Shown here one piece after another: positions 26,557 to 38,361 of a stretch of DNA of 64,000 nt. The stretch's first letter is position 1, and each line of letters opens with the position of its first letter. The stretch is from Tetrahymena thermophila SB210 (Eukaryota; Ciliophora; Oligohymenophorea; Hymenostomatida; Tetrahymenidae): the NCBI RefSeq assembly GCF_000189635.1, contig NW_002476013.1, forward strand, positions 1 through 64,000, read 5' to 3'. The notes below the pieces were generated by a model, which did not search any database, was not told where the DNA came from, and saw only the letters and a program-made list of their open reading frames with translations. A program made the position numbers and the translations under genes.

Positions 26557-28740
26557 CTTGTTTAATAAACGCTCGGCTATTCATTCAAAAAATAATCTAA
26601 AACATTCTATATAATTTCTAGTAATAATAAAACTAAATTAATAATCAACAAAAATAAATAACTATTTTTCAAGAAAATCTACAATTAAAATAGAAATTCA
26701 TTAAAAATAATACTTGATAATATATTCAAATTAAATACATTGTAATGTGTAATATTTATATTTTTATATTTTTATATTTTGAAAAATTGATAATCATTTA
26801 TATTTTAAACTCAATTAGTTTCAAATAATATTTTTAAAAAATTAAATTTACTAGAAGATTTTATTTTCAGCTCTATTTTATTGGTTAAGAAATTATAGTT
26901 ACACTAATTAATATAAAATTTAAATAAAGTTACTTATTTTCCATTTGAAATTTAAAATATTTATTTATGTTTTTTTATTTTCTCTGATTACTTTTAATCT
27001 GCCTTTAAGATAAATTAAAAATATTTTAAATATACTGTGTATCCTGATAATGATCTAATAAATATTCATTAAACAGGAAATATTTAATACTCACTTAATT
27101 TGAATCTTTAAGTTTTTAATAGCATTCAAGGTGTGATAAAAATATGAGGATTTACAGTAAAAAAGAGCTTAATAAGATAAATTTATTCCAACCAGATATT
27201 GGTAAATACTCTTCTGTTTTACAAATAATAAAATATTTATAGTTTTTGTACCATTTTAATTTAATACTTATTTTATTGAAATAAAAAATATGTCTTGTAT
27301 TAAAATATTTTGCTTTTATCTTTCTTAAGATAGTAAATTTATTAAATTAAAAATCTTTAATAAATTAGTTTAAAATATTTTATTTATTATTTAAATTGAA
27401 AGTCAAGTCCGTTTTAACATATTTTATTTGGAGTTAGTTATGTAAGATAAATTATAAAAAAAATTAATTAATATTAATTTTACTTAACATTTTTGCAGAT
27501 TTATAATGAATAAATCAAAATAAAAGGTAATTCAATTTTTATACATTAAATAAATTAGTATAAATATAAAATTAATGTTATTGAAATTTATATTGTTTAA
27601 AAATAAAAAATAAAAAATATGAGTAAAATAAAAAAATAATTTAATATTATTTAAAACTTAACCTTTTTAGATATCTTTTTTTTTAATTAATTTCTGTTTT
27701 TTTAATTTATAAATCTTTTTTGCTGAGCTTTTTGAGGTTCTATAATAAATTCTTCTCAAGTATTTATTTTATTTATTAAATATAATATTCACATAATTTT
27801 AATTATTGCAACTTTAAAATTTTTTTTTCTATTCAATCAAAAATTGAAATGATTAAGGCAGAATATCCTTCAGTTTTCAGAAACTAATATTGAGAGTTAT
27901 TTAATGGACTTTTTAATGAAACTTAAAATTATGTGATCTAATAATTAATATGATTTTTATTTATTGTTTATGCCTAAAATATTTTCCTTAGATTTTGTTA
28001 ATCGATTTATATCAAAATAAATTGTTATTTAAATTCCTTTGTAAAAGTAAAAAAATAAAAAATTTTCAGATTTAATTGTCCTTACTAACTTGAAATACCT
28101 ATCATCATGAAAAGGTAGGAAAGAAAGTACTTAAGATACTTTTTGGTATAAAAAATTCATTTCTTAAAAGCTTTAAAAGATTATTTATGATAACTTCTTT
28201 AATAATTTTTTCAATATATTTGATCATAGTATTTGAAAGATCAAAAAATTAATACTGACTTTATTTGATCCATAAAAAGTTAAGTACATTTATATTTTTA
28301 AAATTGTCGAATAATAGAAGTAAATATTTTTGTACTGCGTATTATTAACGTTTTTAATTTAATATTTGCTATTATTTATATACTTTTTTTAAAAAAATGC
28401 AATAACTTACGTATTATTGACTTAACTCAATCAAAGAGAAATCAAAAGAAAAATCTGGTATATCAATTAGTTATTTACATTTGTAAGGTTTTTTTGTTTT
28501 CCTAAGTTAAATCTTAATATTATTTAACCTAGAAATAAGACGGCTTTAACAAGTATAGTGATAAAAAATAAGAAAGAGTATAATCATGCTATAGTAATAT
28601 CATAAATAAAAATATTTTATGAGAAGTCATTCCAAAAATATTTATTTTCCTGAAATTTATATGTTAGATCAAAACTTGTTTTACCCTTGATTGATATTAT
28701 ATGTAATACTGTATTGTAATATTTTTTTTAATTTAATAAT
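26557..28740. other. AT-rich intergenic region
   Basis: Spacer downstream of EamA paralogue 2. Short frames only; no family resemblance, no repeat array and no RNA gene recognised. Confidence 0.6.
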
Positions 28741-29202
28741 TCACAGAAGTAGAGATTTATCTAAATCAATCATTATTTTTTGATAGTTAAGCTGTAAGAA
28801 AAGAGTTGAATAAAATTTTTAAAATACAGTAAAAAAACGGTAAATAGGTAAATATTAAATAACATTATTATGTGTCTAAAGTAGGATTTAATTTCTAAAA
28901 AATTTTATTTTTGCATGTAAAAATATTTGAGAAAAAATAAATAGATTTGATTTAATAAATTTGTCTCTTTTACAATAATTTGATACTTCATCTAAAGAAG
29001 ATATGTATATATACTCAAAATTTTTGTTAAGGTTTTTTTTCAAATTAATTTTTTCCAAAAAGATATCAAATTTTTCTTTTTTTGAAAGAAAAAAGTAAAT
29101 TTTATCATTATAAAGTGATACTACACTTAAATGATATTTTCCATCTAAAATTATCAAAAACTCATTTTTATTTAAAATAATTTTGTCTTTTAAGATTTTT
29201 AC
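28741..29202 (-). other. Open frame of about 153 codons without a start (possible exon or remnant)
   Basis: Between TGA codons, the minus strand holds a frame that looks more protein-like than its surroundings: LIILDGKYHLSVVSLYNDK, then DIFLEKI and YIYISSLDEVSNYCKR. No in-frame ATG precedes it; the only methionine is near the end. It would need an upstream exon, but no convincing splice acceptor and leader exon was found. It may be a decayed gene, an exon of an unresolved gene or chance. No family recognised. Confidence 0.2.
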
Positions 29203-29387
29203 TCATTTTTTATTTGTTTTTTAAACTGTTTGTTTATCTATTTACAATTATATAAAATTCAAAATTAGCTTAATTTCTTGAATTCAAGAATTCTGAAGAA
29301 AAAAAAAATTTTCAAAAAATTTTAGAGAGTAAGTTGTAATCGAAAGAAAGCATCTTACCCACCAGAAATCATAGGTAAATTGGTAAT

Positions 29388-29408
29388 GATACGTATTTTT
29401 GTATCAGT
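29388..29408. other. Small perfect hairpin upstream of EamA paralogue 3
   Basis: TGATAC and GTATCA form a 6-bp stem around an eight-base GTATTTTT loop, about 125 bp before the start of the third EamA gene. The surrounding 100 bp (29320-29420) is a little richer in G and C than typical spacer here. It could be a promoter element or part of a small RNA; no function can be assigned. Confidence 0.35.
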
Positions 29409-29532
29409 ATGTAGTACTAATAATATTAAAGTGATTAGAGTTATATGTATAAATATTGCACCTAATATTTAAGTTTTCATTATAATTATTTAATTCATCT
29501 TAAAATAATAAAAATAAAATTTTCCTTAAATA

Positions 29533-30573
29533 ATGTCTTGCCTAGGTGAAATGGCTGCAACTCTTGCAGCAATAAGCTATGCATCTTCATCTAATTTATA
29601 TTCACTTTCTTCTCTTTAAAAATGCTCTCCTTTCTTACTTAATTGTATGAAAGGTTTGATTTCAGGTTCTGTTATGTTTTTGCTTCTTACTTTCTTTGCT
29701 GATTAAATATTTCCTTAAGATACCTTGAGAAATTACCTTCTATTGATACTATCTGGTATTTTCGGTATTGGTATAGGTGATTCTTTCTATTTTAAGGCTC
29801 TTAACCTCTTAGGTCCAAGATAAACTATCTTGCTTGAAACACTTGCCCCTCCATTTACTGGCTTGATATCTTACTTTTATTATGGATCCACTCTTAGTTT
29901 AATTGGGTGGATAGGAATATTCGTGACTGGCTATGGAGTTTACATGGTAGTAAACAAAGGAAATGACGATGAATCAAACAAATAGGATGTTCTTGTTGTT
30001 GAAACATACTAAAATGATATTGAATAGGCAACTCAACTCTCTAATTAATCAAATGAGGGTTCTGATTTTCACAATGTCTCTCCAATGCAAAAGCCATTAC
30101 TGATAACTAAATCTGAAAAATCTATTAATTATTGCACTAAAGAATAATTTTGGGGCTTAATTAATGGATTAGCATTCACATTTTGCTAATCTTTAGGTAT
30201 GGTATTTTCTCATAGTGCTGCGGGATCTGGTTAATTTACTTCTCTACAGAGCTCATTAGTAAGAATGATAGCAGGATTGCTTTCTGTCATTATTATAATG
30301 CTTTTTCAAAGAGAAAAGTTCTACTGGCCTTGTGAAAATAAATAAAAGTCCTATTTCTTTTTAAGTGGAATAGCAGTTGGACCTTTCTTCGGCATCTGGT
30401 GCTAGTAAACCTCTCTACTTTATACGAGACCTGAGATAGCCTAAACAATTATTGCTACTTCACCACTTTTTGGGTTAGTTATAAGCTGGCTCAGAGGCGA
30501 ATAAATGAAAGCTAAATATATTATTGGTTCTATAGTATCAATAGTAGGAGTAAGTATGATCATTTGGTTCTGA
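29533..30573 (+). CDS. EamA/DMT-family membrane transporter, paralogue 3
   Basis: Intronless, 346 aa. Half one: GIFGIGIGDSFYFKALNLLG and LLETLAPPFTGLISYFYYG. The linker (about 150-200) is Asn/Gln/Glu-rich. Half two: FCQSLGMVFSHSAAGSG, SLQSSLVRMIAGL, GIWCQQTSLLYTRPEIAQT, PLFGLVISWLRGEQMKAKY, ending in a helix closed by IIWF. The start at 29533 puts a short MSCLGEMAA leader before helix one; the second ATG (residue 7) would give the same start as paralogue 2. All three copies point the same way. The linker is the only fast-evolving part, suggesting that the membrane core is under selection. Substrate unknown. Confidence 0.87.
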
Positions 30574-32161
30574 TTAATAAAAACCTAAAATATTACTAAA
30601 AAAAATGAACATTATTCTTTGAAAAAAATTATATTTATAAAAGAAAAATTTATTTATTTATTGTATTTTAATTATTAATTATTTTTGTATTTTATATTAT
30701 ATATTAGTTAGTTAAATTTTATTGATAATTATTGTAGAAATATTATTTTACTCAATTAAATTTTCTTTTGAATATGTTTATTTCTAGAGTATTCTTAAAA
30801 AGTTATTAATGAGTAGTACTAAGAATAATAATAAGTACTAATAGGAAAATTAAGAAACATTAAATTAATGATAAAAACAAAAACGAAAAATATTTATTTA
30901 TATTAATCCTATAAGTATATTTTAATTACAGAACTAGCTTTACTTTTATTAGAGCAATAATAAATACACTGCCTAAATTTCTTTTTATATTTTTTTAATA
31001 AATTTTAAAAAACGTAAATTTACTATTTTAATTAGTCATGTAAAGTATCTAATTCGGCATCAAGATTATTTATTTATTTTTGTTGAATTTAGTTAAATCT
31101 TAGATATTTTATGAAAAACTTTCAAACCATTTAATATTTATACAATATGATTAATATTTTTCTATATTTTGAGTTACAATATTAAATTATAATTAAAGTT
31201 GCTTACTTTTTTTTTATACATTTAAAAATATTTAATTATTTATTTCTATTTCATATGTATTTGAGGTCTACAAGTAATAATTTTTTTTTAACAATATAAA
31301 GTTAGCCCATTAATTATTAGTTAAATTATATTTGTTCTTTTCTTGGAATGGATATTTTAATTGATAGAAATAAAATATTTAAAGTGAACTCAGAGATTAA
31401 ATTAAAAGTAAAAGATACTAAGAAAAAATTATTATATTAATTTGCTAGTAATAATAAAAATAATAGCACTAATATTAATATAAGTAAAAAATTGAAGTAG
31501 TTGTTAAAAACAGTTAAAATTTAATAACTAAATGAAAGTAATAATAATACAACTAACTGGGTTTTGTAGGTTTTAAAATATTACTGGTTTCTGATTATAA
31601 AAGCTTCTAAAAATTTTTATCAAATTTTCATCAATAATTCCAAATTTTAATAATAAAAGTAATTATTTAGATATTAAAGTAAATATAATTAAACAATTAA
31701 TTTTTGGTAAAAAAATAATTTCTTATAAAATTACTTTTTTTGATGATAAATCAACATATTCAATAATTATTTATTAATTGATAAATTATAGTACAGATAA
31801 ACAAATATTTTGATTTTAATCAAGAGAGACGATATTTGACTAATCTTTTACATTTTCTTAGATTTCTGTTGAGTGTATTTATAATTCCTTATTCATAAAT
31901 ATACATCCTTTTCAATAAAACAAATTAATTGTGGTTTAAAGAGTATTTTTTATAAAAAATTTACATTTGTTATAGGTGAATAGAAATAAAATAAAGTATC
32001 TTTAAATTCCTTATCTTAGCAGTTAAATTTGAAACATTTAGTTTGCTTTTATATAATTTTGAATAGTAAATAAATTTTGAAATTGAATAATTTACTGCAT
32101 ATCCAAATCTAAAATTTAAATATTTTAAAGGTTATGAATTTTGTCTAAAAGGGGACTAATA
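30574..32161. other. AT-rich intergenic region
   Basis: Convergent spacer between EamA paralogue 3 (plus) and the LRR gene (minus). Only AT-rich low-complexity sequence was seen, and no RNA gene or repeat. Confidence 0.6.
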
Positions 32162-33086
32162 TCACTTTATTTATATAATATAAAAAGTTAAAATAAATAA
32201 AAAACTATTTAAATTAAAAAATTGATCATACTAATAGGCAATTTTTAACTTGAAAAGACCTTTCATCTCAATAATTCCTTCAGCTATCATACTAAATCCT
32301 TGTTTATGGTCACTATTCTACCTATAATTAATTACAAAATGTAAAGTTGAATATTTTAATACAACCAATTTCTACATTAAGTTTAGGCTTAAATCTAAAA
32401 TGGTAGTGCATTTCTTCAATGAATTTCCTAAGCATAGCATAGACATCTCAGAAAGTTAGATTTGACTATATATAAATAAATTAAAATGTTTAAAATCATT
32501 TTTTGTTTGAATTAAAAATACCTTAAATTTAAATTAAGAACACTCAATTTTATACATTTAGATAACGATTGGCAAATCTATTCGAATCCTTTATGTTGAA
32601 TATAGCCTTTACTAATAAATTTGTGATTAAATAAAACATAAAAATGTTAAAAAAAACCTCAAATCGATTTCAAGAATGATCAAATTTTTGCAAAGCGATA
32701 AATCATTAACTAATTTAGGTATTTCGAATTGGTAAAGAGAGCTATTTATCAAAAATAGTATTAAAATGAGACTTTAAAATTAAATATAAAACTTACTCAA
32801 TAACAATAGTTTTAATAAAATTATGATTGCTCTAAATCTATTTTAAATCATCAATGAAGTAAATTTTATTCAATTAATAAAGAATTTTTACATCCTTGAG
32901 TTTGTAAATTTTGGAGTACTTCATCTAATGTTGAAATTCTCCATATTCTAAAATTAAAAATGAAAAATCCTTAATTGTATTTAAGTCATTTTTAATTTTA
33001 AATTAAAGTTATTTAAGTTGTTTTCTATCAAATTATTTACACAATAATTGTTCTCTTGATAAGTATTCTTTGTTTATGCATTCCAT
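32162..33086 (-). CDS. Small leucine-rich-repeat protein
   Basis: Five exons (33086-32797, 32741-32658, 32611-32522, 32465-32376, 32321-32162) give 237 aa. Exon 1 encodes a Lys/Gln-rich, helix-prone N-terminus (KQFDRKQLKQLQFKIKNDL). Exons 2-5 each carry one LRR of the type common in Tetrahymena proteins: SLCKNLIILEIDL, GFEQICQSLSKCIKLSVLN, CLGNSLKKCTTILDLSLNL and GFSMIAEGIIEMKGLFKLK. Exons 3 and 4 are exactly 90 nt, i.e. 30 residues per repeat, and all introns are phase 2 at equivalent points, so repeats and exons duplicated together. Intron 2 begins GTTTTT, a weak donor. Related ciliate proteins often carry a kinase domain; none is present here. It probably acts as a protein-interaction scaffold; partner unknown. 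It could be a shortened, decaying family member, but frame and splice sites are intact. Confidence 0.7.
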
Positions 33087-34477
33087 TTTTTTCAAACTTT
33101 ATTTATATTGAGAAAGTTTAATTAACTTTTTTGTTTTTATATTAAAATATAATTTTTTTAGTCAACATTTAAAATTTAGTGTTAATAGATTTTAAAGATA
33201 TTTATTTTATTTAAAATTTTAATTAAGAAAATTAATATTATTGCCTAATTAGCCATTTTTTTTATAAAACATCATTTATTATTTAAAAGCTTGAAATTTT
33301 TGTTATTAATATTTACATAATTAAAAATTTTGTTTAAAATTTGAAGCAGAAAGTAAAAAAACTTAATATTTTTAATGAATAAGTAATCTGATATTTAATT
33401 TACAATAAATTATGGCATTCAATTATAAATTGAGGTGAAAAATAATTAAATTACATTGTAGAGAAATAATCTGAATAAAATTTTGAAGTTTAAAGCTTAA
33501 AAATCTTATTTGTGAAATATCAAAATATAAAATACTAGTGTTTTTACTGAGTAAGTAATAAGAATAATCTTTTATATTGATCAGAAGAATTTTTTTACTT
33601 GATTAATTCTAATAAAAAATATTTTAACGAAATACTAAATTTTCCTGGTTGATTAATCTAAAGTGGCAATTAAATTAAGAAAACTAAATTTTTCTAATTA
33701 AAATAGAAAGTAAAAAATTTTATTCTTGGTCAGTAATAATTAAGTAGCCTAATTTGATTAATCCTGATAAAAAATATTTTAGTAACAAGGATATTTATAA
33801 TTATTTATTTGCTAATTAGATAAATTATTTTGCTGTCTACTTAAGCTAATACCCAAAATTATTCACAAACATTTTGTTTAAGTGATGATTTTTTGATTTA
33901 AATAAAAACTCTAAATTATGAAAAAGGTAGAGTTTTTTTTTTACTGTTTATGTAAAATTTTACGTGGGAAAAAGTTTATTTTTATTCAAAAAGAATTTTC
34001 GAATTAATATTATTCTTTTTAAATTTTTCTGAAAAAGATAATTTTTTATAATTTATTTAGTTTAAGTGTGTTAATGAAGGAATGATAAAGGATTTTGTTA
34101 ATACATATAAAATTTTTATTATAAATCTTAGTAGAGATTACTTGAATTTATTTAATGTGGGGATTGATTAGCGAGCTTTCCCGACCAAAAATTAAAGTTA
34201 AATTTGTTAGTTTTTGCTAATCAGAAATGATAATTAATTATTATAATTCCATATAAAAGGATTAAGTGGCTAAATAGATTTATTGAATTTAAAATAATAA
34301 ATTAGATAGATTACTCTGAATATTAGCTGCAGTATTTATCCCATAAATAAGTTAATACAAATCATTATAAAAATTATAAATTAAAATACAATAGTTAACC
34401 AAAATTAATTATTAAATAGCTAAACAAAGGTTAATAAGCATAAATAAATATTAAACATTTATTCTTAGACAAATTAA
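33087..34477. other. AT-rich intergenic region with a hairpin
   Basis: Divergent spacer upstream of both the LRR gene and the TPR gene. It holds the hairpin plus T-run listed separately at 33904-33942. A small GC-richer patch near 34155-34185 has GGGA/TCCC complementarity. No gene was recognised. Confidence 0.55.
33904..33942 (+). other. 10-bp inverted repeat followed by ten T residues
   Basis: AAAAACTCTA (33904-33913) is the exact reverse complement of TAGAGTTTTT (33928-33937), with a 14-base loop. The right arm merges into a run of ten T (33933-33942). The geometry resembles a pol III or intrinsic-type terminator, but no promoter boxes or RNA gene were found upstream, so it may be structural chance in AT-rich DNA. 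Confidence 0.4.
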
Positions 34478-35215
34478 ATGGTTGACTCCCCAGCTGACAG
34501 AGAAAGAATAAAAAATATTAAGGGTATAGCTGTTAAGCATTTTGCTGCAAAATAGAATGCACAAGCTATTTTCATTCTAGAGAAGTTGCTAGCTTTCGCT
34601 CCTAAAGATGATGAAATTTATCAAATGATAGCTTAAAACTATTCTGATTAAGATATGAACGAAGAAGCCATTCATACCTTATAAGAAGCTATTAAAAAGA
34701 TAGGACCTACTAAGCGTCTCAATTATAGTCTTTGTGTCTTGCTAAAAGATGACGATTACAACCAAGATTAGTTCAAAAAGTATCTTTAATAGCTACTTTA
34801 GTTAGATCCAAATGATATAGATACTCTCTTCTTGTAAGCGAGTGTGATGTAATAAGAAAATTAGCTTCTTTAAGCAATTGAAGTATACAAAAAAATTCAT
34901 AGTTTGGACAAGAACTGTCATGTTTCTCTTAGAAACATAGCCATGAACTATAAGACTTTAGGTAAATATGCAGAAGCCCTTGAGTATGCTTAAAAATCTC
35001 TTAGTGTCTGCAAAGAAGACCACCTTGCAACAGTAATAAAGGCTAAGTGCATGATCGCACTAAACCAAGATGTTTAAGCTGCCCAAAAGCTACTAGATGA
35101 CGCTGAAACATATGTTGCTAACAGTCCTTCAATAAAAAATAAAAACAATCTTAGAAATTCTTAAACAACTTTGATATCTGAGCTTAAATAATAAAAACTT
35201 TCATTTAGTGTGTGA
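34478..35215 (+). CDS. Tetratricopeptide-repeat protein
   Basis: Intronless, 245 aa. From about residue 18 to 205 it is built of degenerate 34-residue helix pairs. Clear TPR signatures include AIFILEKLLAFAPKDDEIY, AIHTLQEAIKKIG, AIEVYKKIHSLDKN and LGKYAEALEYAQKSLSV. The N-terminus (MVDSPADRERIKNIKGIAV) and the Lys/Gln-rich C-terminus lack a targeting signal, so a soluble cytosolic or ciliary adaptor is likely. No second domain identifies a specific complex, and orthology to a named TPR protein is not claimed. Confidence 0.8.
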
Positions 35216-36060
35216 TTATGAAGCTTAGAACACAAATAATTAGAAAGATCTATCTTAATATTACTAAATTATCTAGTACCTTATATAGAACAAAATTATA
35301 GATTAAGAACTTACTTCAATTTAAATAATAATCCCATAATCAATCAAATTCAATTAATCAACCATAATACCATTAAAAAAAATTATTTTATGATTATACT
35401 TTAATGATTATAGATATTTATAGAGTAAATTGGATTACATAAAATAAAATGAAATAATACACATAAAAAATAAACAATAACTTTTATAAATTAAAAAGGT
35501 AATCTCTACCTGATCTAGCAATCAAAAGCCTAATGTAAATTCTAATTAAGTGGATAAATATATATTGTAATAAATTATATTCTTATATTAAGTTTATTAA
35601 AAAATAATGCTTGTCTATAAAATATATTATATAAATATTGTCTGAAATAAAGATTTATTTAATATTAATTTATAATTTAAAACAAAATAATTCTATATTT
35701 TACAAATTTTAGTGCTTTTATGAAAATTCATTTAATCTTTTTTGTTACACAGTGTTGTCATTGTTTTAAATTATTAATTCTTTTACATGTCAAAAAAAAA
35801 AATTATTAATAGATTACTCAATTAAATATAAGCGACAAATTAATTTTCTTTGAAAAAAATATCAAATCTAATTAAATTAATTTACTTATTCTCTCTCATA
35901 AAAACCAAATCAACATTCTTCTGATATTTTTTAAATAAAATAGATATTTTTGCTTTTTAAAATCTATTTAGTTTTAATAATTTTAGTTAATTTCAAAACA
36001 ACTAATAAAAATTTTGATAATTATTAAAATAATTAAAAATATTTTTTTTTAAAAATAATA
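35216..36060. other. AT-rich intergenic region
   Basis: Spacer after the TPR gene, up to the GC-richer island listed next. Nothing recognisable beyond low-complexity AT sequence. Confidence 0.6.
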
Positions 36061-36185
36061 TACTGTGCTGGTAACACATTAAACTGGACTTGGATAGAGT
36101 TGCTACATGGTACTTATATTTATAAATTATTATTAAAAGTACTAGGTAATCTGAGGTATAGCTGTAGGTACTACTCCAAAAACAA
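36061..36185 (+). ncRNA. Candidate structured small RNA (possibly H/ACA-like)
   Basis: Inside an almost GC-free spacer, the flanks of this 125-bp island reach about 40% G+C. Complementary segments nest: GGATAG (36092-36097) with CTA.TCC (36171-36177), CTACA (36103-36107) with TGTAG (36163-36167), and GTACTT (36110-36115) with AAGTAC (36137-36142). A small TGTG/CACA hairpin precedes them (36064-36078). An ACA trinucleotide lies five bases after the outer stem (36182-36184), as in H/ACA guides. Against this, the internal loop is lopsided (2 versus 20 bases) and no clear H box was found. No tRNA or spliceosomal snRNA signature fits. Strand is assigned only from the ACA. Confidence 0.35.
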
Positions 36186-36961
36186 GAAATTAATTGAATT
36201 AGTTAAAAAAGTTTTGATTATTTATTTTTATCTTTAAAATATAAGTAAAACTAAGTATTTCATGTCAAATATTATACATCAAAACTACTATAAAATAATA
36301 ATTATTTCCTAAGAAAAATCAGTAATAAAGAAATATTTAATTAAAAATTAATAACTCTAAAAGAAATTACTTAGTAAAAAAATAAATAGAAATACAAAAA
36401 ATAATATTTTTCTATTAATTTTTATTTTATTTATCTTTCAATAATTTTTTTTTTAATATGTAAAAAAAAATTTTTTTAATTGACTTAAAAAAAGTTGTTA
36501 CAAATTATTTTAATAAAAAAATATTTTTTTATTCATTTATTGTTTATTTTCAAAATGTAATTTATTGATTTTGTTGTTTATTATTATGATGATGCAAATT
36601 ATTAAGTTTTAAATTAAAAAACAAATTAATTTTTATTAAATAATTTGTTGAGTAATTTTGAAATAAAATAATTATTTGAAAATAAAAATTTCAAAACATA
36701 TTAAAAATATAAATTTTTAAAATGAAATTTTACTCAGTTGCTTTAAATGGCTTTTGCTGAATGAATGAATTAGCTTTTTGATTGCCAGAAAAATAGTATA
36801 AGCCAAAAGAATATAAAGTTAAAAACCAATTATTTTTGTTAGGTTGATTGAAAGACACATATAGTTTTAATATATAAAAATATATTAAAGAATATCTTAT
36901 TAATTTCATAGAATTTAAATAAATTTTTATATCATAGTTAAAATAGAATTATAAAATATAA
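36186..36961. other. AT-rich region upstream of SNU13
   Basis: Presumed promoter and 5' UTR of the SNU13-like gene. Homopolymer-rich, with no recognised element or coding frame. Confidence 0.55.
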
Positions 36962-37447
36962 ATGGACTCTCAAGAATAAGAAATTTAAAAAACTGCTACT
37001 AATGGTAATGCAGTTGAAGAAAAAACAAACGGTCAAGCTGAAGAAATTAAATAAATCAAAGAAACTGTAGAAGCTTAATAAATTAAACCATATCCTATTG
37101 CTGAGCCCAGATTAACTGTCAAGATTTTAGATTTAATTTAGTAAGCTATGCATTATAAGTAATTAAAGAAGGGAGTTAATGAAGTTTTAAAGTGCTTAAA
37201 TAAGGGTGTTAGTGAATTAGTTATTTTAGCTGCTGACTGCGACCCTCTTGAAATAGTTATGAATTTACCAGGTGAATGTGAAGAAAAAAATGTCCCATAT
37301 TGTTTTGTGAGTTCAAAATCTGCTCTAGGAAGAGCTTGCGGTATTAAAAGACCTATCGTATCAGCAACCATCATTCTTCATGAAGGTTCTTAATTAAATA
37401 CATAAATTTTAGAAATGAAAGACACTTTTGAACAGCTTTTCATTTGA
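36962..37447 (+). CDS. SNU13: SNU13/15.5K-like L7Ae-family RNA-binding protein
   Basis: Intronless, 161 aa. The protein binds kink-turns in box C/D snoRNAs and U4 snRNA, nucleating snoRNP and tri-snRNP assembly in the nucleus. The L7Ae core matches the eukaryotic 15.5K sequence closely: YPIAEPRLTVKILDLIQQA, HYKQLKKGVNEVLKCLNKG, LAADCDPLEIVMNLPGECE, KNVPYCFVSSKSALGRACG and the C-terminal EGSQLNTQI. The KGVNE segment (KGANE in other species) is the K-turn-binding signature. The roughly 40-residue Gln/Glu/Lys-rich N-terminal extension is longer than in animals and fungi. NHP2 is the main alternative; the spacing and the CEEKNVPYCFV segment favour SNU13. Confidence 0.93.
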
Positions 37448-38361
37448 ATTAGTTATTTAGTATTCTTATTTATTTTATATCCTTTGTATATTTCAGTTAT
37501 CAAAATGAGTTTTTACTTTTCTTTTAAAAAATCAATAGTATTTATTAACTAAAAGTTTATTAAAAGTAGAATATACCATAAAAATATTTTAGTTAGATTC
37601 TAAAATCAATTTTAAAAAATGATTTAAAATTTAAGTAAATATTGATATTTAATTTAGTATTTTTATTAAAATAATATGAATAAATTGCTTCTAATTTATG
37701 ATATTTTAGTCATTCAGCAAAATCATTAAATTTAATTACTTTTCATTTAGAAATATTATTTTTACTTAACAAAAATAGATGAATTTAATGATATATACAT
37801 TTTAAAAAGAGCTAAATGCCTTAAAATAATATTTAAAAAATAATAAAAAGATTTTTGATAATAATTGGGATAGGCAGTGTGTGAGTTTTTATTATAAAAA
37901 AAAAAAATTATATGAAAAGTTATGAACTTCTTTTAAAAAATACTTTTTAAAAATAAATTGAATTTAATACCCTTTGGATTACTTTAAATAAAATATTGTT
38001 ATTTAATTGTTAAAAATTACTAAAAATGAATAATAATTAATATATAATTTTTGATAATTTACATAGTTATTTAGTTAAAATATTCATTCATAAATTTATA
38101 ATTTATTTAAACTAATATTTACATTAGATTTTTCATATAGAATAAGAATTATAAGTTAAATTATATGATAGTTTACATATGTATGAGTAAAAAAACTTCT
38201 TTTTGTTTTCTAAACTGATCTTACATCTACTCTTCTGCCAAAAAGAATAAATCTAGAATCTTCAATTTGTGTTTAAAAAAAATAAATAATGTTTTTATAT
38301 AAGTAAAAATTAATAAAATTAAATGCAATTTAGAAAACTAGGATTTTAAGTATTAAGATAT
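37448..38361. other. AT-rich intergenic region
   Basis: Spacer between SNU13 and the glutaredoxin gene. No coding frame, repeat or RNA was recognised. The glutaredoxin promoter presumably lies in its right part. Confidence 0.6.

Noticed and set aside
34155-34185. GC-richer patch with GGGA/TCCC complementarity
   Set aside because: The stem is only four base pairs, with no tRNA B-box or conserved RNA signature. Too weak to call.
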